DNA of 64,000 nucleotides from Gymnogyps californianus (lineage: Eukaryota > Chordata > Aves > Accipitriformes > Cathartidae): contig NC_059481.1 of the NCBI RefSeq assembly GCF_018139145.2, positions 16,914,368-16,978,367 on the forward strand, given 5' to 3'. The notes beneath the pieces are model-generated. The model made no database searches, had not been told where the DNA came from, and saw nothing but the letters and a program-made list of their open reading frames with translations. This document shows, piece after piece, positions 27,847-38,702 of the stretch. Numbering within the stretch: position 1 is the stretch's first letter; every line of letters starts with the position of its first letter. A program made the translations under genes and the position numbers.

Positions 27847-27883
27847 AGGATGCCGGCCATAGGCACTGGTGCCAGCGCCACAG
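27847..27883 (+). other. Weak candidate plus-strand micro-exon
   Basis: A near-ideal plus-strand acceptor (CTTTTCTTTTTTTTTTAG) is followed by 37 bases ending in CACAG|GTAACA. An ATG lies three bases into the segment, and the frame reads MPAIGTGASATG across the putative donor. The segment is GC-richer than its surroundings. The strand is opposite to the CpG-island donors, and I recognise no protein family. Confidence 0.15.
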
Positions 27884-28728
27884 GTAACACCGGCAAGTCC
27901 CAGGGAGCTTCAGTTTGGTTACAAACAAAGGGATTTCAGCTTTTGGTGAAGCAGTTGGTATTTCTGCATCTCTTGTTAGATAGTCCAGTGCTAAACTTGC
28001 TTTCATCTGCAGATAATATATTAAGCCCCTTTAAAAGACCAGCCGACTCTGATCTGAGAAGTGGGAATTTCTTCAAATAACTAACCAAATCATGCTCACA
28101 TGGTTGGTTTTCAGCTGTCTAGTACTGATGAATACCAAAAAAATTTCAAAACATTTATAGGCCAGATAGAGGCAATGCACATGCCTCACAAAGGCAGCAG
28201 TTGCCATTACAGGATGAATTCTGCAGAGGGAGCACCACATCTGGCCACAATAGCCACATTAGCTCCAGATGAACCTTCCCCCAATCTCTCCTAGAAAAGC
28301 ACCTTCTCACTCTGTCCCTGCCACAGGCACCACCAAAACACTTTTGGCTTGTAGCCTTCACCCACAGGCACATCCATCCCCAACCTCCGTCCAGGTCCGG
28401 CTGCTGCCCTTGAACTCTTCTCCAGCTCCAAGGATCTCCATGCCTACCATGGGGAGAAGAGCAGCTAAGGCTCACCCAACTCCTCCCCGGGGAAGCAAAT
28501 CAAAAGTCCAAATGGTTTCCCTAAAGGGCAACTGCCAGACCTCTGTGCAGGGCCTGTGGGAGAGACAAAGGAGGAACTGGAGGAAGAAATGCTTTGTTTG
28601 CTGCCAGGAACCAATGCCCAACCTCATGGGCACGGGGAAGAGGGTCAAGATGTCCATGGGCACCCCTGGAACAGGGGTTCTTAACTCCCCTTGCCCTATT
28701 AGCTTCAAAGAGGCTTCTTTGGAGGAGA

Positions 28729-28857
28729 TCATAGAATGGTTTGGGTTGGAAGGGACCTTCAAAGACCACCTAGTCCAACCCCTCTGCCATGGGCAGGGAC
28801 ATCTATTGCTAAATCAGATTGTTCAAAATCCCATCCACCCTGATCTTGAACACTTGT
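28729..28857 (-). mobile_element. CR1 LINE 3' fragment, minus orientation
   Basis: ATCATAGAATGGTTTGGGTT, then GGAAGGGACCTTCAAAGA, TAGTCCAACCCCTCTGCCAT and GGGCAGGGACATC, then CACCCTGATCTTGAACAC, follow the avian CR1 3' consensus read in reverse. The element's 3' end, with the characteristic CATAGAAT octamer, is at 28729-28740. The 5' end is truncated near 28857, leaving about 130 bp. No functional reverse transcriptase remains. This is the clearest sign that the host is a bird. The C-terminal part of a 196-codon plus-strand ORF runs through it, which argues that ORF is not a gene. Confidence 0.9.
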
Positions 28858-29069
28858 GAACGAGGAGGGAACAGAACTGCTTGACCCTCAAGAGACAGAC
28901 TGGCAAACCCATGGCAGGAAGGAGGATGAGGAAAGAATTGATGGCTTGGGTCAAATGGGAGGAGTGAGCAAACAAGGAGAGAACTGGGTCAGGGAGAACC
29001 TGCGTGACTCAGACAAGTGCGTGCGCAGCTGGAGCTGGAAATCTCCGTGTTTAAGAGTGTGCACATGCA

Positions 29070-29400
29070 AATGCAATAATATTTTACAATCCTACAGCAC
29101 TTTTAAAGTGCTCCAAGTCCTTCATAAATATTAATTAAGCAATAGTACCCACAAATCAGAAGCATAAGGCGGAGATATAGCTATCTCACTTAATGTTTAA
29201 CAGTATGATAACTCAGGGAGCAAAAACTACTTTTAAGAAGTCACATACCCACACTTTCCTGTCTCAAAGAATCCAGGATGTGTCCTACAGCCAGGATGCA
29301 CGGCGCTTGCTAAGAGAGGCCAGCGTTCAGTATTTGAATTCAGACTCCTGTTTCAGTGCATGACCCAATGCCTTGCACACCACAAGCAATCCCGCTCCAG
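29070..29400 (-). mobile_element. MIR/CORE-type ancient SINE, reverse orientation
   Basis: Blocks appear in the order expected for a reversed MIR-like SINE. CTACAGCACTTTTAAAGTGC then TCATAAATATTAATTAAG match the 'AGCGCTTT..CAAACATTAATTAA' tail. GGAGATATAGCTATC and TAATGTTTAACAGTATGATA match the 'TATCCCCATTTTACAGATGA' core. AAGAAGTCACA resembles 'CAAGGTCACA', and TTGAATTCAGACTCCTGTTT plus CAGTGC resemble 'GAACCCAGGTCTCCTGACTCCCAGTCCAGTGC'. The order of four blocks over about 300 bp makes this the best supported ancient SINE here. It is non-autonomous and long dead. Confidence 0.6.
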
Positions 29401-29820
29401 CCATCTCCCTAAGCCATCCCTTGATTGCCAGCCAAGCTCAATGCAGAGGTAACACCAGTATGTGGTTGTAAATTGTGATTTTGTGCTTGAATTGTCTTAT
29501 CTGCCTTCCCTAGCATTTTGGCTGCACAAATTATCTTCAGCAATCTCATCTTAAAGTTCATGTTTTACAACACCAATTTCCCTTAAAAATATTTTTTTAA
29601 AAAAAATTGCTTTTATTAGGTCAACCACATTTGCCAAGTTTTAACAGACTACTACTTTCTCAGCTGCCTAATTTCAAATTCACCTTTACATACAGCTTAA
29701 AAGGAGGCAAAAAGTCATCACAGCAAGTAAGTGGGATGTGATGCTTAACATCAAGGTTTACACAAATACACTTTACAGTACCAGCTGAGGGTCAAGAACT
29801 GTGAGTTTACTTGGCAACAC

Positions 29821-29995
29821 AGGATAATCTGGGAAGGAAAAGGAGGAAAACTTGGAAATATGTATACTCCTGATTAATACAAGGCTACTAGGAAAAAGCA
29901 GATGTGAAGTCACACCTTGTTTTATTCAGGGGAAAAGCCAGAGTCTACAAGAGCCAAATTGAACTTATTCTATGCAGTGGCAGACACTGAAATAC
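29821..29995 (+). repeat. Diverged direct duplicate, copy 1
   Basis: This segment resembles 31514-31692 in the same orientation. The best block, 29884-29932 (GCTACTAGGAAAAAGCAGAT, then GTGAAGTCACACCTTG), differs from the copy at 31583 at only a few positions. Flanking sequence aligns more loosely (GGAAGGAAAA before, GACACTGAAATA after). The offset is about 1.7 kb. It could be a local segmental duplication or two members of an interspersed family I do not recognise. Confidence 0.75.
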
Positions 29996-30045
29996 AGCAA
30001 TGTTACTCCTTCAACATTAATAAAACATGTTGTATACAGAGCTTT

Positions 30046-30060
30046 CCCCCCCCCCCCCCC
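30046..30060. repeat. Poly-C run (15 C)
   Basis: An uninterrupted run of 15 C is followed by AGTCC. A shorter C run followed by the same AGTCC lies about 120 bp downstream (30176-30187), so the pair may be a small duplication. The length is prone to sequencing and assembly error. Confidence 0.9.
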
Positions 30061-31513
30061 AGTCCTTGAAACCCTGCCAAGTCATAAGCTTTTTATGGGA
30101 ACATTGAAATAGATGTTGATCAGAGCCATACCCATATGAGTTTTAAATTTTACCACCACTCAGAGGCAAGGGCTTCCCCCCCAGTCCCTCACACATCTGC
30201 AAATTTGTAATTTTTTGAAAAGCCTGATGAACTAAAAGCTCATACACCCTCGGTCTATGAAGATACTGAATTCACTCTTGGATTATGAGCCAAACTTAGG
30301 CCTTGAAAGCACCATGAACTCCTCCACCCCTAAATGAAGTTCCTCAAAGGTAAAATTTTACATTTTATATATGCAAAACAATAGCTACTTGGTAAACAAA
30401 ATTAGAGAGCCAGAGGTCACCTCATTACCAAGAACACTACACTCTTTTCCCCATCCCTCCCCATGTGCATCAGCATCTGCTTTTTCTAAGTCCTAAGCTT
30501 TATTTCTCAAAATGTTAACACTGATTCATAACAATACAATTAGTTTGGAAGTACAAGGCTGCCGGCATCCAGACAAGTGCTTGATCATTTTGTTGTTGCA
30601 TCTAATGTGATAGAGCTTCAACTGAGTTGGAAAACTTCATAAAAACTAAGGGGCTTCTTCCTTTCTAATTAACACAGCAATGAAATTTAAACAGCCTGGC
30701 ATGGAAACGTCTCTCTAGCACTATGTTTTTGGAATTACTCATCTAGTCCCGCACTCTACAAGACTTTTTACAACATGCTACCCAGTACTTTACCCTTTCC
30801 AGTTTAAAGGCTTTGATTTGCAGTCCTCTTTATCAAGCCAACTAGGGTGGCAAAGACTGCACCAGAAGGCCTGAAAAATATCTGCCATCCTTAACACGTA
30901 CTCATCCTACATGCCTCCTATGTGTATTCTGTAACTTTAAAACTAAAATCTGTGTCCATTGCAATATCTATCTATCACTGACACAAATTTAAAAAGGTAT
31001 TGATTAGGTGTGCAATGCCTTAAATTTAATAGGGAAATGGACAAACAGCCTACGTCAAGTAGATCTGTCTTTCAGGTCCCTGGGCTAGGAACTTCTGTGT
31101 TCTTTGTATACCACCCTGATTTACGTTTATTTAAATAATGACAAATATTAGTTTTAAATTTATAGTCATTGCTTTATAAGATGTCTCCAATCCTATCAGG
31201 ATAAAGAGCTTATACTAAACAGTTTGTTTGTACTACTAGTACATCTAATAGGAAATAACTTAGAATCCCACATGTTCAAAGCAGGACAAAATTACAGCCT
31301 ATCTTTCCGCGAAGGGCTGCTATCTCTTGCTACCAAGAGGCCAGAAGAACCACGTGCAGATCACAAGGCCTGAAAGTTCAAGTCAAGAAAAGCTAGTGTG
31401 CAGAACCTCCGAGTCCCTCAAAAATGTCACATGCTCACCAGGCCCAGCAAACAAAAAGTAAAAGAAAACTAAAAATCACCTCGTGCTTTGGCAGCAGTAA
31501 AATGGCTAGAAGA

Positions 31514-31692
31514 TGCAGGAGAATTAAGGAAGGAAAAACCAAGCCAAAACTCAGACATACATACGCTCCCGGTTAATGCGAAGCTACTAGGAAAAAGCAG
31601 ACGTGAAGTCACACCTTGGTTCATTCAGGGCAAAAGCAAAGGACTGTAACAGCCGCTTGAGCTCACTCTGGGCAATGAAAAATGCTGAAATA
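31514..31692 (+). repeat. Diverged direct duplicate, copy 2
   Basis: This is the partner of 29821-29995. It shares GCTACTAGGAAAAAGCAGAC, then GTGAAGTCACACCTTG and ATTCAGGG, and ends in ATGCTGAAATAAG against ACACTGAAATACAG in copy 1. Three of its differences from copy 1 fall at CpG sites (GATG/GACG, TAATAC/TAATGCG, ATACTCC/ATACGCTCC). This suggests copy 2 retains an older CpG-bearing state. Confidence 0.75.
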
Positions 31693-31961
31693 AGAGTTTA
31701 AGGACAGCAAGACTATGACCTCAAGCCTTTCATACGTTATTTGTGTTGGCTGTCTCACAACTCCCTTATTAAGGGAAGGCCAAAACGAAGATATTTATTC
31801 TGTTACTCTTATTATTCATTTGTATCCACAAACACATAGAAGTCAAAGGTTTAATAACTGTAGAGAGCCCAGCACTTAGATGAAAGTTGGTTTCTGTTAG
31901 ACTCGCCTGACTGGGATGTACAAAAATTCAGAGGAAGGTTTTGGGATTTTTATGTTTCAGA

Positions 31962-31987
31962 TAATCTTAAAATTAATTTTAAGATTA
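31962..31987. repeat. Perfect 26-bp palindrome without spacer
   Basis: TAATCTTAAAATT followed directly by its reverse complement AATTTTAAGATTA gives 13-bp arms with no loop. The centre contains TTAATTAA-like homeodomain-type text (AAATTAATTT). Long spacer-free palindromes are rare in bird DNA by chance. Possible origins are inverted template switching or a dimeric protein-binding site. No gene overlaps it convincingly. Confidence 0.95.
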
Positions 31988-33234
31988 AGGCAGATTAGAA
32001 GAATTAACCGTCTATTCTATAAAACCTTGTATCTGTTTCTACTATTGATAGTTACTCAACCAACACTCTTATGGCACAGCACGCACCTGTATGGGAACAG
32101 GAAAAGAGGTCACCTCCAGTGTGCAGAGACCCCCAAAGTAGTTAGAGTTGCACAGATACCACAATTGTAACCCAACAGCCCAAACACAGCGATACTGCAA
32201 CTTTGCATATCAGAATAAAAGAAAATTATGTTCAGCAAAGCTGAATGTGAGTTTTAATGCTACCTTAAAATAACCATTCACATATGCAAACCAATTACTG
32301 GTGCAGGTACTCAAGTGTGAAAGCAGAGACAGAGCATCACCCTGTCCTTCTCTTGAGCACATGAAAATATTACAGGTTTCTATAAAGATGTTTCTGTGTA
32401 TCCAGGTCCTGTGTTTTGTCTCATACTGATTTTGTACTCTGGAACTGTGCTTGTACAAGGACTAGCAGAGCAAAGCTCTCCTCTACGGTTGATGCTCTTT
32501 TGTGCTAGGACCACAAATACAAATTGCACAAGGTAAATACTTACAATCAGATACTGAGCAAAATCTCCTCAGCACACTTTACATGCCCTCCTGCCTAGTG
32601 ACTGTACCAACTCTCCCCTCTATCTATAGACTGAAAAAGCACTTCCCCAATTTGTACATGAACGACAGCAAGTCAGATTTGAAGGGGAAAGAAGGAGAAA
32701 GGCAGCACTCAAAACTCCAAGGATTATTTACGAATAAACTGAAGCCCTATAAACTTGGCTATTGAAGAAAGATAATCTTCTCTAGCTTATGCCAAGTGGG
32801 TCAGACAGAGGAAGAACCTCAGCAATCTTCAAAGTCAAAGCAGATGGGGAAGTGAATAAGTGCCCATGTGAGCGAAGAGGAAACAAGCTTCTGTTCATTT
32901 TAGCTTGTTTCAGAGCTTCAGTTTTCTAGACACCATCAAAAATGTCAGACCTTTAACTGACATGAGCAGAAGAGCTCACTTCTGTAACAAGTATTAGGAG
33001 AACTGTAGAGTAATTACTTAAGACTGCTATTGATAAAAAAAAAAAAAGTCCTGGTGTCTGCAGACTGAGGACATTGCTTAGCTCGGTAGTAGGGAGATAG
33101 GTAAAGTGGAAGAAAGGTGCTAACAGGCAGAGACCGAGAGAAGTGTTCTTTGCTTTGTAGCTGTGAAAAAAATTTTTTAGGATTCTTTATCATTAGTGCT
33201 TCAGGACCAATGATATAAATATTTATGTAGCTGT

Positions 33235-33278
33235 AAAGTAGGCTCTACTTTAGAGCTAATTGTAGCTCTAATTAGAGC
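33235..33278. repeat. Cluster of adjoining inverted repeats
   Basis: Three palindromic units are packed into 44 bp: AAAGTAG-GCT-CTACTTT (33235-33251), AGAGCTA-ATTG-TAGCTCT (33252-33269) and the perfect 14-bp palindrome GCTCTAATTAGAGC (33265-33278). The second and third overlap and share TAGCTCT, so they form mutually exclusive hairpins. TAATTG and TAATTA cores fit homeodomain sites, which would suit an enhancer. Transcribed, the region could fold into consecutive stems. Confidence 0.85.
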
Positions 33279-35154
33279 ATTTTTAAAAAATAACACGAGC
33301 TTGTAATGAATTTTTTTACCCTTTTTGAAATTAAAAAAAAAGTAGCAGTCCACACATGCCACAGAATGAACATACATTGCATTCCTTAAGAAGCTGAAGT
33401 TGACCTCTTGGTCCTTTCTCAGGCTTTACATCGCTAGACAAGATCTGGGCCAAGACCATTTCCATACACAGGGATGCATCCCTGTCTCAGGCTAACCTCA
33501 TCATCCAAGTGGTAAAACCTAAAACCAACTAATCTCTCCCAGGGTTATGCTTGTGGAACTGGGAATCCCTCCATCTGCCCCAGCAAAATAAAGAGATCAC
33601 TGGCTGCAAAATAAACAGCATATTAACCACAGAACAATAGCCCCTCCAGTCAATGTGCTTCGTGCCACCCACCAAGGGCTAACAATTTTCTATCAGATCC
33701 CTCCCCCTAAAAAAAAAAAAAAGTCATACTTTGAAGAAAGAGCTTGTGCAAGTTGACAACATGCAACTTGTTTTGGATCCATACCAAGGAAGGACTCCCT
33801 TCCTCTCTGAATTCCTGGGAGTTTTGCAAGCCTTCTGCAATCAGAAGCAGCAGACCCTGAAGGAGCACAGAAATACAGTTTACCATGTTGCTTTTAACCA
33901 GGAACTTTTAAACTGACTGAGCTGGGAACAGTGGAAGGAGTATTCAGTGCTGTAATTTGCTAGGGAGACACAGAGAGCCAAGGACATGCTGCGGAGATGC
34001 TCATCTTCCAAAGAAAATATTACTAGGAGAAACAGGCATCCTTCCACCACTTATTTCAGGAGGCGGCTGCTGAGCTGCATCAGCTATTCCACTGGTGCCT
34101 CCATGAGTGTTTTTTGCCCGAGACTTCTGCTGGAAGAGCCAGAGCTGCAAAACTTGTAAGAAAACTCCACAGGAAGAGGCATTGAGGGGTTGCACAACAC
34201 CAACCCGCTCTAAATACACACATCTTCATTTATGCAAACTCAAGTGATCTTCTGACATTCAGGCTGGGTTGTCTGGAGCATGGACAAGACAGGAATAGGT
34301 ATATAAAGTCTTTGCTTGTTTTTCTGTGTGTGTTTAACTACACATCAAGAAATCTGCTAAGATGAGAAGTGTGAAGGAGTGGGGAGAGGCTGTGTTATGA
34401 GTAATAATAAGGAGGGAGCTTCAAACTGCAATCACTTTAGCGTTTTTTCCTATTATCAGTTATTATCACAAGCCAAAAAGTTAACTACTTTGCTTTATGT
34501 AACTTTTTACCATGACAACTATACCTTTTAGCAAAGATATCATCATTCTCACAGCAGCTTTAAATGTTTTAAGATATAAATGGAGGATTCCCCCATATCC
34601 CTCTCCACACTGCAAAAAAAAAAAATCAAAAAAACCCTGGGAAAAAATGTTAAGCTTGAAGGACCATGTAAAGTTGCATTTGCTATAGTCAGACCTTTTC
34701 TCTGCACTCTGGTATAGGGGGAGGAAAAACAGAGATGCAAGTTAACAGAAACTCATATCGGCTTTTTAATAGCATCTCCATAAAAAGATTTTTTTTTTCT
34801 TTTATGTGACACGTGCATTTGACCTGGGTCAACACTGCAATGTGGGGAGTTGAAAAGGGATCACCTGATGAAACAGAAATATCCTCCCTCCAAACTATAT
34901 TGCAGGAATTACAGCCAAGCACCCCAACCGCAGCAAACACAGTAAGAGCCTTCTCGAACAGCACACGTTCTGTGTCAGCAAAGCAGTGTTAATACAAAAC
35001 TCAATTCAAATAAAGGAGTAATGACCCTTCGGAAAGGGTAGGGCTTCATCAGGCTTCCACCGTACCAAACAAAGACCATCTAAGATATTCAAACCATTGC
35101 AAAAAAAATTATTAAATCAAAAGGAGGAAAACAGTGTCAGCCTTGTACACGTTT

Positions 35155-35169
35155 CATTGTTGAACAATG
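35155..35169. promoter_or_regulatory. Inverted SOX-type motif pair (possible)
   Basis: CATTGTT-G-AACAATG is a 15-bp palindrome made of two SOX-like half sites. The near-repeats ACAGTGTCAG and GACAGTGTTT flank it. SOX-family HMG proteins bind ACAATG/CATTGT. Regulatory function is inferred only from the motif, and the half-site order is opposite to the best-known SOXE dimer arrangement. Confidence 0.3.
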
Positions 35170-38100
35170 ACAGTGTTTACCTTTCCAGCATAACGCATTA
35201 CTGCTCTGGATCCAACTTTAAAGCGAGTACACGACAGAATTAATTATGTCTTTTCCTCTTAACTACCATTCCCTGGGTTATTTATTAGCTAGGTCTGCAT
35301 ATATTCATAGATGTGTCTAATATACAAAGTTAAAAGGATTTAAAACTGCTGCCTAAATACTTCCCTGGTTTGCAGAGTCCTCTCCGCTCTCTGGACAGGC
35401 AGCAGCATCAATAAATACAGCCTCAGGCTGCAAATTACTCACTCAAGCTACACAGCAGTCGAGGGAGACGTGGGGGAACTGCAAGCATGCTGCAACAGGC
35501 AAGCTGTTGCTCGTGAGACACGCTATCTCAGACATGTACCATAGATGGCTCTGCTAAGGTCTTTTCTCTGAATTAGTAAAATGCAAAGGATGCCAGCACA
35601 TCCGGCTTCAGCTTTGTCTTACAGTCCACTCCTGCTTGCAGTTTAGCAAATCGCCAGGCAGATCATCTATCAGGACTAGAAAGTCCACCTTAGGTGGAAC
35701 ACCCACAGCTTGGAGGCCACCAGCCAGTTCATGTGCGTTTATGGAAAAGACAAAAGCCACACTACACAAGATACCTTGAGTTCAGTACCTTGGCAAAGAA
35801 ATGGCAGATAAACTCAGACAAGCTACCTAAAAGGAAAACCAAAGGGAAGCCAAGGGCCTCTCTAGAGTTTTCTATTTTGCTAAAATGAGGTTTTAAGGCT
35901 AAAGACCTATTCACACTCCTAGAGTCCTCCCCGAAGAGGGACAAATGCCAGGGAGAAGCAGACTGGAGAAGACTTCTGGTTTAAGACTGGATCAATTTTA
36001 TTTTGCTGAGGTCCATCATCTCAAGGGACAGAGGCCAGAATCTTCCACGCTGACCATCCACTGGAAGGAGATCAAAAGGGAGAGAGGGTGGGTACTGCTA
36101 TGGACCCAGCAGCAGAAAACAGAGAGAGAGAAGAGAAAACCCTTTCACAGACGCTTTACAAAGAACAGCAGGACTTTCATCTTTGTCAGCATAGATGCTA
36201 GGATACTATATTCCTGCGTGAATATTGCAGTTGGTGTTTGGCCTCATCCAGGATTACAAGCAACTCCAACTAATATATCACATTAGCTGCATATCTGGGG
36301 ATGAACTTGTTGCCTTGTATCAGAGGTCAATCAAGTCTTCTCTCCATCACAGAGAAAGGAAAATACAGTACATTTTGCTACACCAGCACACTTAGCTCTT
36401 CCACCCATCACCCAAGCCACTGCTGGGCTGAACTTGGGCTCACGAGAATGCCCCCGTGCTATGTACAGGAACTGGGTTTGCAAAGGTATTTAGAAGTAGA
36501 CAAGACCATGTGCTTGTAATCAATGCTCAGAAACCCTGTTTATCACTGATCAGCTTGAATTTAGCATTTTAGAGGTGTTAGATGGGGTTCAGAAGATGGA
36601 AGGGGGAGTGTTAAATTTGTTCAGGTTCTCCCATCTTTTGGGCTAAAAAAAAAAAAAATATAAAACTCTCAAGCTTCTTATGATTTGCCCTCCATGTCAG
36701 AAACTCCTGTCTAGAACTGTTGAGGGAAAGAGGGAAGAGAAAGGGCTGGAGGAAGAATGACTGTGTCGACAGACCTGGAAGTATTAAGCCTTCATTTTCC
36801 TAACAAAATGACATTAAGTGATACTAACAAAACAAGTTTACCTTCCAGAAAAAAAAAGATGCAGCGCATCTCTCAAAAAAAACTTTAGAAATTGGTGAGA
36901 TTATGCAGTAATATGCAGACGAAAGCTGTATTTCATTATTCTGCACCACGTCCACTTCATTTGATTAAATTAATAAATGAGGTCCTTATGTCATACTACA
37001 GGCATTACTCCTACTTTTGTTTACTACATCTTTCTAGCCTTAACCACAGCACATGCAGCACAGCTGGCTGGCAGCTCACAGTTACAACACAACATGCAGA
37101 AGAAGTTAAGATAGGGGAAGTGATTCTAAAAAACCCACAAAAAAAATCTTGCTTCACTTACCTAAGCAAAGTTGTCATTAGAGAGTTTTCCAGTACTAAA
37201 ATCCAAGAAAAAAGGCCTGAAAAAACACACAGAAAAAGGCAAAATTTTAGTAACTAGGATAATACTCTCACTTTTTTTCTTGGGAATGTGAAAAGTCAGT
37301 GATTTAAAGAAAAAGAAGTACATTCACTCCATCAGTTGCATTTCAGATAGTTATTTGTAACAAAAAGGTGCTCCTCAGGCAGCAAACATATCAAACAACA
37401 GGGCAGACTTTCCACTGCTATTGCCAGTATTATACCAGTGCAATTCCTCAAACGTCAATCACGTTGGACTGCAATAAAACTAGTGTTATACAGCAGACAA
37501 GTCAGGCCTAAGGCAATTAGCTAAGCTGCCTCATTTAGGTTTTCAGTCATTTGTCCCTCCCATCAAGCTGGATTATCAGAAAGTCTGGACCAAGTTGTGG
37601 AGTGGGAAGCGAGGAGGAGTCACCCACCCCAGTAAGGCTGAAGGTAGCAGGAACCAAAAGTGTTGCTTGTAAAAAAATACCCAAACCACCCCAGGGCTAA
37701 TTGCAAAACACTGCAAGGCAGCACAACATGGATCGGTATTAAGAAAGCTGTGATATACAAGACTTCATTATGGGCATAAAAATCCAAAGCACAGTGCAAG
37801 TTACGGGTAGAAATGGTATGAGGCCATGACAGGTCTTACCAAAATCACTGCTACCAAAAAATAGCACTTCAAGGCTTGTTAAGGCTCATGAATGCACACT
37901 TTAAAAAAAAAAAGAAAACCACACAAAACACCCAAACTAACTGCATAGGGATGACTGCAAGACTCCAAATCAAAGAGGGAGTTGATCACTGTTTAAGAGG
38001 AAGAAGTCATTGCTTGTTCCAAGATTAAAAACTTACAATTCTGGCCCCAGCTGAAGCACTATCATTCACTAATCTGGTACAATTTAGTCAGGCTGATCCT

Positions 38101-38647
38101 CCGCTCAGACAGACAGGGCATTATCAAAAGTTCCTCTATTCATTTTGCTTCCTGTTGGCCAGTGAAAGCCCCTTTTATACGCTCCTCGAGAGGCTGTTAA
38201 AACCAGGGAAGACTTTCCGACAGAGAAGATAAGGTAGTTGGATTTATTCATGAGAGGAGGAAGGGAAGTTGTACGGGCTGATTACAGCTGCTCCAAAGCT
38301 GAAAAGCAGAGGTTTGGAGGAGGGAGGTGGAAGACGATGGATTTCTTATTAATAAGCATTATACCAATAGCATTATGTTAGAACTAGGCATTACCTCTCC
38401 TGATATTCAACTACAGAACTAAGATTTTTACTCTTAAAGTTGGCATCACCAAATACGCACATGTGGTTGAATGATTCAGAAATACATGGATGAGGCAGAA
38501 TGGGATATTTTAAGAGATGGAGCAAAAAAAAAAAAAATTCAAAAAAAAGAACAATACCCAAGACCAAAAGAATAAACTAGCCAGAGTCAGAGGGAAGACA
38601 CTGCCTAGAAATGTTCTCCAGATTAAGACAGTTCACATATAATTTTC

Positions 38648-38702
38648 AGGGTCAAATTCTGTTCTTATTGCCAACATGAGCATTCAGACTTCAATGGAGT
38701 AG
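38648..38702. repeat. Possible ancient amniote interspersed repeat remnant
   Basis: AGGGTCAAATTCTGTTCTTA, then CAGACTTCAATGGAGTAGGA, resembles the pair of phrases 'GGGCCAAATTCTG..' and '..GACTTCAATGGAGT' that recur in old repeats of non-mammalian amniotes. This is recognition by phrase only. Confidence 0.35.

Larger units (their letters stand above)
31988..38647. other. Non-coding stretch with AT-rich conserved-looking patches
   Basis: No gene is recognised. Short ORFs lack protein features. Homopolymers include A-runs near 33029-33040, 33711-33722, 36646-36658 and 37902-37911. The inverted-repeat cluster at 33.2 kb and the SOX-type palindrome at 35.16 kb are the notable elements. Confidence 0.5.

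Noticed and set aside
28269..28859. 196-codon plus-strand ORF
   Set aside because: Its last part is translated CR1 repeat, and other ORFs overlap it on the minus strand. No domain or splice context supports it.
35176..35215. Minus-strand donor GGAAAG|GTAAAC with a short open frame
   Set aside because: The possible acceptor gives an exon of about 35 bp with no recognisable peptide and no independent support.
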